The notes beneath the pieces are model-generated. The model made no database searches. It was not told the origin of the DNA and worked only from the letters and a program-made list of their open reading frames with translations. From Candidatus Kuenenia stuttgartensis (GTDB taxonomy: Bacteria; Planctomycetota; Planctomycetia; Planctomycetales; Planctomycetaceae): a stretch of 41,999 nt of DNA. A program made the position numbers and the translations under genes. Each line of letters begins with the position of its first letter. Position 1 is the stretch's first letter. This document shows, one piece after another, positions 7,794-17,147 of the stretch. The DNA is taken from positions 1 to 41,999 of the forward strand of contig CAMDRI010000027.1 in assembly GCA_945906725.1 (NCBI GenBank), written 5' to 3'.

Positions 7794-9623
7794 ATGCTGT
7801 TTGGACATCCTTGGGAACTGTGGTTCTCGCTGGCCGTTGTGGGCGTGTTAGTTTATGGCCTGGCGCGCAACTTCGCGGCCGACATGATCACGATGGGGTG
7901 CCTGGCGTTGATCCTGGCAGTCAGTCCGTTCTCGGCCGGAAAGCTGCTGCCTTCGGTCGATCAAGCCGTCGCGGGGTTCGGAAACTCCGCGCTGCTGACC
8001 GTGGCGGTGTTGTTCGTGGTCGTCGCGGGATTGGTGCAGACCGGTGCGATGGCGATGGTCACAAAGCCCATCATCGGACAACCGCAGACCGTGGTGGCGG
8101 CTCAGACTCGGCTGTTGTTTCCGGTGATGGGGTTGAGCGCGTTTCTGAACAACACTCCGTGCGTGGCGATGTTCATGCCGGTGGTTGATGACCTTTGCAA
8201 GAAAAGCAAAATCAGCCCGTCGAAACTGTTTTTGCCGCTGAGCTACGCGTCGGTGTTCGGTGGCTGTTGCTCGCAGATCGGCACTAGCACGAACATCGTA
8301 ATTGCCGGGTTGATCGTGAAGGCGATTGACGATGGCAGGCTGCCCAAAGCATTTCCTCAGTTGGAGATGTTCGACATCACTTGGATCGGCCTGCCGGCGG
8401 CGGTGATTGGCTTGGTGTTCGTGATCGCTACGAGCAAGTGGTTGCTGCCCGATCGCAAGCCCGCGATCAGCCTGAGCGACGATCCTCGGCAGTACACGGT
8501 CGAGATGATTGTGCAACCCGGCGGCCCGATGATCGGACAGACGATCGAACAGGCGGGACTGCGTCATTTGTCCGGGCTGTTTCTGGCGGAGATCGAACGA
8601 GGCGAGAACATCTTGCCGGCCGTCGGTCCGACCGAACGGCTCCAAGAAAATGACCGACTGATATTCGTTGGCATCGTCGAGTCGGTCGTTGACTTGCAGA
8701 AGATCCGCGGTTTGCAGCCGGCGACGAATCAAGTCTTCAAGCTCAACGATCCGCGCACGCAACGGTGCTTGCTGGAGGCGGTGGTTTCGGATCGTTGCCC
8801 AATCGTCGGCAAGACGATTCGTGACGGGCAGTTTCGCAGCCGTTACGACGCGGCCGTGCTGGCAGTGGCTCGTAGCGGCGAGCGAATCAACGCGAAGATC
8901 GGTGACATCGTCCTGCGATCTGGCGACACGTTGCTGCTGGAGGCGCATCAATCCTTTGAGACCCGGATGCGAAATCGCAGTGACTTTTTTCTGGTCAGCA
9001 GCGTGCAAAACTCCGCGCCGCTGCGGCACGAGAAGGCTTGGATTGCGGTTCTGATTCTGCTGGTGATGGTCCTCGTGAATCTCGCTAAATGGTTCGACAT
9101 CCTGACTGCGGCGACGCTGGCGGGCGGACTGATGATCCTGACGAAGTGCTGCACCGCGCGCGAGGCTCGCGAGAGCATGGAAATGGGTGTGCTCATCAGC
9201 ATCGGCGCTTCGTTCGGCATCGGACGGGCGTTGGAAATGTCTGGAGCCGCGCAACTGCTGGCGGACAACCTGACCGGAGCTGCTCAGGCTTTTGGGGGCG
9301 GGCCGTGGGCGGTGCTGGCAGCGGTGTACCTCGCGACGATGATTCTGACGGAGCTCATCACGAACAACGCGGCAGCAGTGCTTGTGTTCCCGATCGCACT
9401 CGCGGCGGCTGACAAACTCCGCGTGAACCCTATGCCGTTCATCATATCGATCATGGTCGCCGCCTCGGCCGGCTACGCGACACCGACTGGATATCAGTGT
9501 AACCTGATGGTCATGGGACCGGGAGGCTATCGCTTCAGCGACTACCTGCGGATTGGCATTCCGCTTGACCTGCTGTACATGCTCGTGACCGTCGCACTGG
9601 CCCCGCTGGTCTGGCGGTTCTAA
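7794..9623 (+). CDS. SLC13/DASS-family transporter with two RCK_C domains
   Basis: 609 residues. Two blocks of membrane helices (about 1-215 and 410-609) flank a soluble part with two RCK_C (TrkA-C) domains at about 233-305 and 322-388. The paired family signatures are visible: SAFLNNTPCVAMF (about 115-127) and TELITNNAAAVL (about 519-530), equivalent to the Asn-Thr motifs that bind sodium and substrate in divalent-anion:sodium symporters. Members move sulfate, dicarboxylates or citrate; the substrate cannot be told here. The RCK_C pair suggests control by a bound ligand. No Shine-Dalgarno is seen before ATG 7794; this start gives a sensible first helix. Confidence 0.88.
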   Translation: MLFGHPWELWFSLAVVGVLVYGLARNFAADMITMGCLALILAVSPFSAGKLLPSVDQAVAGFGNSALLTVAVLFVVVAGLVQTGAMAMVTKPIIGQPQTVVAAQTRLLFPVMGLSAFLNNTPCVAMFMPVVDDLCKKSKISPSKLFLPLSYASVFGGCCSQIGTSTNIVIAGLIVKAIDDGRLPKAFPQLEMFDITWIGLPAAVIGLVFVIATSKWLLPDRKPAISLSDDPRQYTVEMIVQPGGPMIGQTIEQAGLRHLSGLFLAEIERGENILPAVGPTERLQENDRLIFVGIVESVVDLQKIRGLQPATNQVFKLNDPRTQRCLLEAVVSDRCPIVGKTIRDGQFRSRYDAAVLAVARSGERINAKIGDIVLRSGDTLLLEAHQSFETRMRNRSDFFLVSSVQNSAPLRHEKAWIAVLILLVMVLVNLAKWFDILTAATLAGGLMILTKCCTAREARESMEMGVLISIGASFGIGRALEMSGAAQLLADNLTGAAQAFGGGPWAVLAAVYLATMILTELITNNAAAVLVFPIALAAADKLRVNPMPFIISIMVAASAGYATPTGYQCNLMVMGPGGYRFSDYLRIGIPLDLLYMLVTVALAPLVWRF

Positions 9624-9669
9624 GCTGGTCCCAAGAGAACGTCTTCGAGGTGATCGAGAAGGGCTATCC

Positions 9670-12081
9670 ATGATCGGTGCGTTGCTGTGCATGCTGTTGG
9701 CCGCTGACGAACCGGCTCGAATTGCGCCGCCAACGGCCGAGCAATTGCGGTTCTTCGAGACCCGCGTCCGCCCCCTGCTCGTCGAGCATTGCCAAAAATG
9801 CCACGGTTCGAAGAAGCAGTGGGCCGGGTTACGATTGGACTCACGCGAGGCGCTGCTGCGAGGCGGAGATTCCGGCGCTGCGATCGTCCCCGGCGAACCG
9901 GCCAAGAGTTTGCTAATCCGCGCGGTGCGGCACGAAGACGAGAAGCTCAAGATGCCGGAAGACGGCAAGCTCAGCGATCGGCAGATCGCCGATCTCGTCC
10001 GCTGGGTCGAGATCGGTGCGCCCTTTCCGGACGCTTCGAAGACCGGTGCGCGGAGCCGCGATCCGAAGCACTGGGCGTTTCAACCGCCGACGGTTCCCGC
10101 GATCCCTGCGGTCAAAAATGGGGACTGGTCTCAGACCAACTTGGACAAGTTCGTCTTGGCGAAACTCGAAGCGGTCGGGCTTTCGCCTGCGGAAAAAGCC
10201 GACAAGCGAACGCTGATCCGCCGCGCGACCTTCGATTTGATCGGACTGCCGCCGACTTCGGCCGAAATCGACGCGTTCCTCGCGGACGATCGCAGCGATG
10301 CGTTCGCCCAAGTCGTCGATCGGTTACTGGCTTCGCCCGCCTACGGCGAACGGTGGGGGCGGCATTGGCTGGATGTCGCGCGATACGCGGACTCCAACGG
10401 GCTGGACGAGAACATCGCGCACGGCAATGCGTGGCGGTATCGCGATCACGTCGTCGCGGCGTTCAATCGCGATCAGCCGATCGACCGTTTCATCGTCGAG
10501 CAACTCGCCGGCGATTTGTTGCCAGCGGCCGATGAAGCTCAGCGGCACGCGCAGTTGATCGCAACCGGGTTCCTGTCGATCGGCCCGAAGGTCTTGGCCG
10601 AAGTCGATCCCTCCAAAATGCAGATGGACATTGTCGACGAGCAACTCGACAGCATCGGACGAGTGTTCCTGGGGCTGACGCTGGGCTGTGCTCGCTGTCA
10701 CGACCACAAGTTCGATCCGATCGAGACCGCCGATTACTACGGTCTGGCGGGAATTCTCAAAAGCACTCGAACGATGGACACCTATACGAAGGTCGCGAAG
10801 TGGCATGAGAACGAATTGCCGTCGGCGACGCTCACCGCCATGCGTGCCGAGTACGAAGCACAGCTCGCAACGAAGAAAAAGATCGTCGAGGAGTTTGTCG
10901 CTCAAGCCGACAAACAGGTTCGCGAGAAACTCGCCGCCGATGGCAACGTGAAGCCGCCGGACAAATTAGAGACGCTGTACCCCGACGCGACGAAGGCCGA
11001 ACTGACGAAGCTTCGCGAAGCGCTGACGACTCTCGAAAAGAATCCCCCGAACTATCCCGCTGCGATGGGAGTCGCCGAGGACAAGATCATCGACCTGGCG
11101 ATTCATGTGCGCGGCAACCCGCTCAAGCTGGGTGATGTCGTCCCACGCCGCACTCCGCTCGTCGTGGGTGGGCCGCAACCGCCACAGTTCGGGCCGACCG
11201 AAAGCGGCCGCCGGCAACTCGCCGAATGGCTGATCGATCCGCAACACCCGCTCACCGCGAGAGTCCTCGTCAATCGCGTCTGGCGTTGGCATTTTGGACG
11301 TGGGCTTGTTCGCACGACGGAGAACTTCGGATTGCTCGGAGAAGCACCGTCGCATCCAGAATTGCTCGACTGGCTGGCTCGACGATTCGTGGCCGATGGC
11401 TGGTCGCTCAAATCGCTGCATCGTTTGATTCTGAATTCCGGCACCTACCAGCAGAGCAGTTCGCCATCCGCTGAGGTCGCCGCTCGCGATCCAGAGAACC
11501 GGTTGTTCGGTCGATTCAACGTGCGGCGACTGGAAGCGGAGGAAGCTCGAGACTCGCTGCTCGCGGTCAGTGGCCAGTTGGACGCGACATTCGGTGGCAC
11601 GCTACTGAAGGTCAAGAATCGCGACTACCTGTTCGATCACACGTCGATCGACAAGACCGACTACACCAGCAGCCGCCGATCGTTGTACCTGCCGGTAATC
11701 CGCAACAACATTTTTGATTTGTTTCAGTTGTTGGACTTCCCCGATCCGGCCGTCCCCAGTGGCGACCGAGCAATGACCACCGTCGCGCCGCAAGCGCTCA
11801 TGATGCTCAACAGCGATTTCGTGATGCAGTCGGCCGATGGACTCGCCGCGCGACTGCTCGGCGAACCGGGTGACGACGACCAACGTCTCTCGCGAATGCA
11901 CGTCCTGGCCTACGGCCGCGAAACTTCCGCTGAAGAACGGCAGAAGCATCTGGCCTTTCTCATCAAAGTCGAACAGTCTGCCGTCGCGTCGGAACCAGAT
12001 CCCGACAAGCGACGTCGCCAAGCTTGGAGCGTCCTGTGTCACGTGATCCTCGCGGCCAATGAGTTCATTTACGTCCGCTGA
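9670..12081 (+). CDS. PSCyt1-DUF1549-DUF1553 planctomycete secreted cytochrome-like protein
   Basis: 803 residues. A short hydrophobic leader is followed by a PSCyt1 domain with a c-type haem motif CQKCH (41-45). DUF1549 (PSCyt2) spans about 140-350 and carries a second CxxCH, CARCH (340-344), in LGLTLGCARCHDHKFDP. DUF1553 (PSD1) spans about 513-780, with VLVNRVWRWHFGRGLV. The family is abundant in planctomycetes; its biochemical role is not settled, though c-type haem binding and links to polysaccharide use have been proposed. It is followed 62 bases later by a DUF1501 gene, its standard partner, with a G homopolymer between them. The leader is short, so a start further upstream is possible, but I see no better in-frame one. 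Confidence 0.93.
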   Translation: MIGALLCMLLAADEPARIAPPTAEQLRFFETRVRPLLVEHCQKCHGSKKQWAGLRLDSREALLRGGDSGAAIVPGEPAKSLLIRAVRHEDEKLKMPEDGKLSDRQIADLVRWVEIGAPFPDASKTGARSRDPKHWAFQPPTVPAIPAVKNGDWSQTNLDKFVLAKLEAVGLSPAEKADKRTLIRRATFDLIGLPPTSAEIDAFLADDRSDAFAQVVDRLLASPAYGERWGRHWLDVARYADSNGLDENIAHGNAWRYRDHVVAAFNRDQPIDRFIVEQLAGDLLPAADEAQRHAQLIATGFLSIGPKVLAEVDPSKMQMDIVDEQLDSIGRVFLGLTLGCARCHDHKFDPIETADYYGLAGILKSTRTMDTYTKVAKWHENELPSATLTAMRAEYEAQLATKKKIVEEFVAQADKQVREKLAADGNVKPPDKLETLYPDATKAELTKLREALTTLEKNPPNYPAAMGVAEDKIIDLAIHVRGNPLKLGDVVPRRTPLVVGGPQPPQFGPTESGRRQLAEWLIDPQHPLTARVLVNRVWRWHFGRGLVRTTENFGLLGEAPSHPELLDWLARRFVADGWSLKSLHRLILNSGTYQQSSSPSAEVAARDPENRLFGRFNVRRLEAEEARDSLLAVSGQLDATFGGTLLKVKNRDYLFDHTSIDKTDYTSSRRSLYLPVIRNNIFDLFQLLDFPDPAVPSGDRAMTTVAPQALMMLNSDFVMQSADGLAARLLGEPGDDDQRLSRMHVLAYGRETSAEERQKHLAFLIKVEQSAVASEPDPDKRRRQAWSVLCHVILAANEFIYVR

Positions 12082-12116
12082 CTCTTTCGTCCCGCCCCGT
12101 CTAGGCTTGCCACGGC

Positions 12117-12128
12117 GGGGGGGGGGGG
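12117..12128. repeat. Run of 12 G
   Basis: A homopolymer of 12 G lies in the gap before the DUF1501 gene, 15 bases before its ATG and just upstream of its GGAAAG ribosome site (12133-12138). An imperfect stem (CCCGCC at 12091 with GGCGGG at 12114) precedes it. Runs this long can slip in replication and are also prone to sequencing error. Confidence 0.9.
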
Positions 12129-12143
12129 TTCTGGAAAGTAAGC

Positions 12144-13556
12144 ATGTTTCACCACCGTATTTCCCGCCGACGCGCATTGAAACGATCCGCAGCCGGATTC
12201 GGTTCGCTGGCTTTGGCGTCGCTGTTGTCGGAGACGACTTCCGCGTCAGATGGCGTCGACCCGCTGGCGGTTCGGCCGCCGCATCATGTGGCGAGCGCGA
12301 AGCGGATCATCTTCTTGTTCATGAGTGGCGGACCTTCGCAGGTTGACACATTCGATCCGAAGCCACTGCTAGATCGAGACGATGGCAAGCCGTTGCCGTT
12401 TGACAAACCGCGCGTCCAATTCAACAGTACCGGCAATCTGCTCAAGTCGCCGTGGCGATTTCGGCAGCACGGTGACAGCGGCCTGTGGGTCAGCGAACTC
12501 TTTCCGCACTTGGCCCAGCGAGTCGATGACCTATGCATGATTCATTCGATGCACGGCACGAACGCGGCTCATGGCGGAGCGGTGATGAAGGTGCACACCG
12601 GCAGCGACAATTTCATTCGTCCCAGCATCGGTTCGTGGGTCAGCTACGGACTCGGCACAGAGAACGGCAATCTCCCCGCCTTCGTGACGATCTGTCCGAC
12701 GCTCGCCTTTGGCGGGATCAACAACTGGAGTTCCGCGTTTCTGCCGGCCGTCTATCAGGGGACGGCGTTCGGCGACGCCAGTGTCCCGTCCGAACGGGCC
12801 AAGGTGAGATACATCCGCAACTCGCGTTTGTCGCGCGAAGTCCAGCAACTGCAGCTTGAACGATTGGGCCAACTCAACCGTGAGCACCAGTTGCAGACCG
12901 GTCCCGAAGCGTCGTTGGAAGCTCGGATCAATTCGTTCGAACTCGCGTTCCGCATGCAGTCCGAGTTGCCGAAGGTCGAAGACTTGTCCGGCGAATCGAA
13001 GGCGACTCAGCAGTTGTACGGACTCGACGACCCCGTGACGGCGAACTTTGGCCGCATGTGTCTGATGGCTCGCCGCTTCGCCGAGTCGGGTGTGCGATTC
13101 ATTCAGGTCACGCACAACGACAATAAGGTTCAATGGGACCAACACGCCGATCTCAAGAATGGACACGAGAAGAACGCTCGCGAAGTCGATCTGCCGATCG
13201 CAGGCCTGTTGGCGGATCTCAAGGCGCGCGGGATGCTCGACGACACGCTGATCTGGTGGGGGGGCGAATTCGGCCGGACTCCGACGGCAGAGGGAGGCAA
13301 CAACGGCCGCGATCACAACCCGGACGGCTTCACGATGTGGCTGGCTGGCGGCGGCGTGAAAGGTGGCTTCCGCTACGGCAGCTCAGACGATTACGGCTAC
13401 TACGCCGCAGAGAACAAGGTCCACATTCACGACCTGCACGCGACGATGCTGCATCTGCTCGGCCTGGATCACGAACGCCTGACGTACCGCTACGCCGGCC
13501 GCGATTTCCGGCTGACCGATGTCGAGGGCAATGTCGTCGATGACTTGTTCGCATGA
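12144..13556 (+). CDS. DUF1501 (sulfatase-like fold) protein, Tat-exported
   Basis: 470 residues. The N-terminus RISRRRALKRSAAGFGS has an Arg-rich region before a hydrophobic stretch, as in Tat signals. The body carries DUF1501 hallmarks: FLFMSGGPSQVDTFDPKP near 55-72, GTNAAHGGAVMKVHTG, and WWGGEFGRTPT near 374-384, followed by HNPDGFTMW. DUF1501 belongs to the alkaline phosphatase/sulfatase superfamily; its activity is not known. It is the usual partner of PSCyt1-DUF1549-DUF1553 proteins and follows one here, so they probably act together outside the cytoplasm. The ATG at 12144 has GGAAAG 5 bases upstream. Confidence 0.93.
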   Translation: MFHHRISRRRALKRSAAGFGSLALASLLSETTSASDGVDPLAVRPPHHVASAKRIIFLFMSGGPSQVDTFDPKPLLDRDDGKPLPFDKPRVQFNSTGNLLKSPWRFRQHGDSGLWVSELFPHLAQRVDDLCMIHSMHGTNAAHGGAVMKVHTGSDNFIRPSIGSWVSYGLGTENGNLPAFVTICPTLAFGGINNWSSAFLPAVYQGTAFGDASVPSERAKVRYIRNSRLSREVQQLQLERLGQLNREHQLQTGPEASLEARINSFELAFRMQSELPKVEDLSGESKATQQLYGLDDPVTANFGRMCLMARRFAESGVRFIQVTHNDNKVQWDQHADLKNGHEKNAREVDLPIAGLLADLKARGMLDDTLIWWGGEFGRTPTAEGGNNGRDHNPDGFTMWLAGGGVKGGFRYGSSDDYGYYAAENKVHIHDLHATMLHLLGLDHERLTYRYAGRDFRLTDVEGNVVDDLFA

Positions 13557-13587
13557 GCTTGGGACTTCTGTCGGAAAACCATTGCTG

Positions 13588-14634
13588 ATGATCCTCAATG
13601 CGTATGCGATCTTGAGCGGATTCGTGGTGCTGCTTCGTGGCATCGCGGCGGTGCTGGTCATCGGTTTGGCGTATCATGTGCTGCGGAATCGGCGACGCGC
13701 CGAGTTTTCTCCAAGTGAGCGAACGGAATCAGAGAATCGCTTCTATCTGCTGTCGCTGTTGTCGACTTGGTTGTTAGGTTTGAGTTTGATTTCCTGGCCG
13801 CTGCTGTACCTGCTGCTGCAAAGCTACGTCCCCCATTGGCCCGGAGTGATGTGCATCTACGGTGTGACTCAAATCGGGGCTGGAAGTCGGGGAGCCAGCC
13901 GTTTCCTTCCGGATTTGATTGCCGCCTTGCAATGTCTCAAACCGGCCACTGTTTTTGTGAGTGGTGTGTGGTGGTTGCTGTATCGCATCCAGCGAAGTAC
14001 GCAGACTGGACCGCTGGTGGGACGAATTCTGCGAGTGCAATTGGGATTTGGAGTGTTGGCTCTGACTGACGCGGTGATTGAAGGGGTCTACTTGGTGATC
14101 CCCAAAAAAGAAGAGTTTCTATCCACAGGCTGTTGCACGTCGGGTGTCAGCGACCTGTCAGGTCGCTCAACCGCCTGGCTTGCCACGCTGTCCGATGGAC
14201 TTGGTCCGACGTGGTTGTCAGTGGTGTTTTACCTCGTCAACCTCGGGTTGGTGCTGGGGCTGTGGTATTTCCGTGGTTGTTGCCGACGACGCGAAAATAC
14301 TCCGGGGATGAGCCTCGTGTTGCTGGGCGCGGTTCTGGCTGCACCGGTGACCGCGGCCTACCTGATTGAGATCGCTGCGCCGGCCGTGTTGCGATTGCCG
14401 TATCATCACTGCCTCTACGACTTGATCCCGCGAGCACCAGACATGGTCTTTGCAATTGTGTTGTTTGTGATGGGGACTTGTTGCGTCGGTTGGGCGAGCG
14501 CGGTTCGATGGCTGGCGGATTTTCCGGAAACCAAGAACCGGGCGCGGCCAGAGCAGGACTGGTTGCTGTCCGCATGTGTGAGTTGTTACGTCGGTGCGAT
14601 CGTGATGACTTTTTTGGAAGTGTATTTGGTATGA
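13588..14634 (+). CDS. Polytopic Cys/His-containing membrane protein of the NosL-like cluster
   Basis: 348 residues with about eight predicted membrane helices. I do not recognise a named family. Notable residues are MCIYGVTQIG (about 89-98), TGCCTSG (about 182-188) and YHHCLYDL (about 271-278), suggesting metal or redox chemistry at the membrane. I used ATG 13588; the frame extends back into the DUF1501 gene (to 13519), but that part is not protein-like. The stop overlaps the next start (ATGA at 14631-14634), so the two are translationally coupled. A perfect 8-bp palindrome, GCGACCTG/CAGGTCGC (14150-14166), is read in frame within TSGVSDLSGRS. Confidence 0.7.
   Translation: MILNAYAILSGFVVLLRGIAAVLVIGLAYHVLRNRRRAEFSPSERTESENRFYLLSLLSTWLLGLSLISWPLLYLLLQSYVPHWPGVMCIYGVTQIGAGSRGASRFLPDLIAALQCLKPATVFVSGVWWLLYRIQRSTQTGPLVGRILRVQLGFGVLALTDAVIEGVYLVIPKKEEFLSTGCCTSGVSDLSGRSTAWLATLSDGLGPTWLSVVFYLVNLGLVLGLWYFRGCCRRRENTPGMSLVLLGAVLAAPVTAAYLIEIAAPAVLRLPYHHCLYDLIPRAPDMVFAIVLFVMGTCCVGWASAVRWLADFPETKNRARPEQDWLLSACVSCYVGAIVMTFLEVYLV
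14150..14166. repeat. Small palindrome inside a membrane-protein gene
   Basis: GCGACCTG (14150-14157), one base, CAGGTCGC (14159-14166). A perfect 8-bp stem inside a coding region, coding for SDLSGRS in a loop. It resembles the cores of the other in-gene palindromes here, but is short enough to be chance. Confidence 0.4.
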
Positions 14635-15089
14635 ACTTGCAACGAAGTCGTTGGGTCGTCCGAGGCATCGGACTGTTGATCGTGATCGGTCTGCCGATTG
14701 TGGGGACTTGGCTGCGTCGGCAATCGGATGAAGGATGCGCTCTGGACGGAATCCGCATCGACCCTGTGTTCGCGGTTCGGATCATCGATGCCCGCAATGT
14801 GGAGTCTCGGTTTTGCTGTCTGCAATGTGCCGTTTGGTGGGTCCAGCGACGAGGAGAAAAACCAAGACAAGTGTTTGTGACCGATGAAGCGAGCGGTCGC
14901 TGGCTCGAAGCGGAGTCCGCCTATTTTGTTCGCAGCGGAGTGATCACCAATGCCACGACAGGAAATCGTGTGCATGCTTTCCTGAACCGGTCGGATGCCG
15001 AGCGTCATGCGTCCGTTTCTCGCGGCACGATTTTGTCGGACCTCTCACGGCCGTTCGAAAACATTGCACGCGACGACCCGGCGAATTGA
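14631..15089 (+). CDS. NosL-like membrane-anchored protein
   Basis: 152 residues with one N-terminal membrane helix (about 11-27). EGCALDGIRIDPVFAV (34-49), FCCLQCAVWW (61-70) and VFVTDEASGRWLEAESAYFV resemble the NosL fold (the CxxC-like metal site, then the D-x-x-x-G-x-W-x-x-A-x-x-A-Y pattern); NosL is a copper chaperone for nitrous oxide reductase. Candidate ligands are C36, C62, C63 and C66. The start at 14631 overlaps the previous stop by four bases. No nosZ lies in this window, so a copper or other metal role in a different enzyme's assembly is the inference. The family call is by pattern only. Confidence 0.6.
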   Translation: MNLQRSRWVVRGIGLLIVIGLPIVGTWLRRQSDEGCALDGIRIDPVFAVRIIDARNVESRFCCLQCAVWWVQRRGEKPRQVFVTDEASGRWLEAESAYFVRSGVITNATTGNRVHAFLNRSDAERHASVSRGTILSDLSRPFENIARDDPAN

Positions 15090-15185
15090 CTTCTCTCCGG
15101 GAAAGCCAGAGTATTCTCGCGGATCATCGAAGAGGGCACTCGACCTTCTATTTCGATCGTTCCCAAGCTGGAGAGCACGAACGTC

Positions 15186-17117
15186 ATGATGCCGCAAGCT
15201 GCTTTTGCCCGACGATCGTCTCCATTCGGTTTCATCGTTTTCGCGTTGCTGTTGGGGCTTGCGGGTTGTTCGAAACCTGCTCCTGAGCCAGCCAAGCCAG
15301 TTGTCAGACCAGCCCCGCGCGAAAGTGGGACACCAGAATCCGATCGAGGCCATGACGCCGGAAATTCCGACATGACTGCCGCCACCCCCGGCGGACGGTT
15401 CGAGGATCGTGCGGTTGAGGCGGGAATCACGTTTCGGATGAACTTTCTTCCCAAAGAACAAGGCGAGAAATTCAAGATCAATCTGTATGACCACGGCTGT
15501 GGCGTGGTCGTCGGCGACTACGACGGTGACGGGCACGATGATCTGTATTTTCTGAATCAACTGGGACCGAATGCTTTGTACAAGAACAAAGGGGACGGCA
15601 CGTTCGTCGACGCGACAAAACAAGCCGGCGTTGGCGTGGGAGATCGGATTTGCGTGGCCGGCACGTTCGCCGATTACGACAACGACAACGATCAAGACCT
15701 GTTCGTGACCAGTACACGCGGCGGCAACATCTTGTTTGAAAACCAAGGGCATGGCATTTTCAAAGATGTCACACAGCGCGCGGGACTGGAATTGATCGCG
15801 CACTCTTCTACCGCCTCATTCGTCGATTTGGACCACGATAGCGATCTCGATTTGATCGTGACCAATACGGCTCAGTGGACCGGTGCCGAACTGGAAAGCG
15901 ACGGCAAATACTTTCCGGGTGTGACGAGTTACGACGACCTGGTCGTCAGTCCCAAGGAATTCAACAACATCTACAAGAACAACGGCGACGGGACGTTTGC
16001 GGACATCACCGAGATTTCGGGGCTGAAAGGCCAAGGCTGGGGCGGGGACGTGGCCGTCTTCGATTTCGACGCCGATGGACGGATCGATGTGCTGATCACG
16101 AACATGTTCGGCGCGAGCCAACTCTACAAAAATCTCGGAGACGCGACTTTCCGCGATGTCACGAAAGAGGCGCTGGAGCGAATTTCCTGGGGTGCGATCG
16201 GTGCCAAAGTGCTCGACTTCAACAACGACGGAAAACTGGATCTGTTCATCTCCGACATGCACTCCGACATGTGGCCTCCAGCAAATTTGTCTGACGCGTT
16301 GACGTACGCCATTCAAAACGCCAAGGTCAAATATTCGCTGGTCACCGGTGCCGGGGCGAAGTTTGGCAAACAAGCCGAAGAGATGGAGGCTCGCTTCGTG
16401 GATCGGTTGCAAGTGCGTTATGACGACGTAGTGTTTGGCAATTCGCTGTTCAAGAACTTGGGATCGGGCCGGATGGAGGAGATGTCAGATCGAGCCGGAT
16501 TGGAAACGTGGTGGCCGTGGGGGATTGCCGTCGGTGATTTTGATGGCGATGGATCGGAAGACATTTTTCTGGCGTCCGGCATGGGTTATCCTTTCGTGTA
16601 CTGGCACAACCACTTGATGATGAATAATCGGGACGAGACGTTTTCGGAACGATCCACCGAGTTGGGGATCGAGCCTCCGCGTGGAGGCACGTTTCAGCGA
16701 GATCAAATCGGCGGCGAGCGGGCGGCGCGGAGTTCACGCTGTGCGGCGACCGCGGACTTTGATGGGGACGGCCGACTGGAAATCGTGACCAACAACTTCA
16801 ACGATCGGCCGTACTACTATCGCAACAAATTGACTCCGCAAAACTTTGTCGCCTTCAAGTTGCAGGGAACGCGGAGCAATCATGACGCCATTGGAGCCGT
16901 CGCGCGAGTGTTTGTCGGCGATCAAATACTGACTCGCCAAGTCAATCCCGCCGGAGGATACCTGTCGCAGTCGTCCAAGACGCTGCACTTTGGATTGGGG
17001 AAACACGATCACATCGACCGCGTCGAAATCACTTGGCCATCAGGAACCGTCCAAAAGCTCGATCCGCCGAAGATCAACGCCGTGCATCAAGTCGTCGAAC
17101 CTGCGGAGTCCAACTGA
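15186..17117 (+). CDS. ASPIC/UnbV and VCBS-repeat (CRTAC1-like) lipoprotein
   Basis: 643 residues. Signal peptide with lipobox LAGC (about residue 28), so likely lipid-anchored. At least seven FG-GAP/VCBS calcium-binding loops are visible: DYDGDGHDDLYF, DYDNDNDQDLFV, DLDHDSDLDLIV, DFDADGRIDVLI, DFNNDGKLDLFI, DFDGDGSEDIFL and DFDGDGRLEIVT, spaced as beta-propeller blades. The C-terminal ASPIC/UnbV domain (about 555-635) has GAVARVFVG and GLGKHDHIDRVEITWPSG. Such proteins are extracytoplasmic binding scaffolds in planctomycetes. GGAGAG lies about 10 bases before the ATG pair at 15186/15189. It sits in the NosL/ABC cluster, which suggests that it is surface cargo or a receptor for that system. 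Confidence 0.92.
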   Translation: MMPQAAFARRSSPFGFIVFALLLGLAGCSKPAPEPAKPVVRPAPRESGTPESDRGHDAGNSDMTAATPGGRFEDRAVEAGITFRMNFLPKEQGEKFKINLYDHGCGVVVGDYDGDGHDDLYFLNQLGPNALYKNKGDGTFVDATKQAGVGVGDRICVAGTFADYDNDNDQDLFVTSTRGGNILFENQGHGIFKDVTQRAGLELIAHSSTASFVDLDHDSDLDLIVTNTAQWTGAELESDGKYFPGVTSYDDLVVSPKEFNNIYKNNGDGTFADITEISGLKGQGWGGDVAVFDFDADGRIDVLITNMFGASQLYKNLGDATFRDVTKEALERISWGAIGAKVLDFNNDGKLDLFISDMHSDMWPPANLSDALTYAIQNAKVKYSLVTGAGAKFGKQAEEMEARFVDRLQVRYDDVVFGNSLFKNLGSGRMEEMSDRAGLETWWPWGIAVGDFDGDGSEDIFLASGMGYPFVYWHNHLMMNNRDETFSERSTELGIEPPRGGTFQRDQIGGERAARSSRCAATADFDGDGRLEIVTNNFNDRPYYYRNKLTPQNFVAFKLQGTRSNHDAIGAVARVFVGDQILTRQVNPAGGYLSQSSKTLHFGLGKHDHIDRVEITWPSGTVQKLDPPKINAVHQVVEPAESN

Positions 17118-17147
17118 CGCCCGGTCGAGACGTGAGGAACACAGCGA

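Noticed and set aside
7537-7851. A 104-codon plus-strand frame between the DUF4175-like and SLC13 genes
   Set aside because: Composition is not protein-like, it overlaps the SLC13 start out of frame and begins in the repeat fragment.
7848-9968. 706-codon minus-strand frame antisense to the SLC13 gene
   Set aside because: His/Arg/Gln-rich product, no family match, exactly antisense to a clear transporter; a shadow of GC-rich codon bias.
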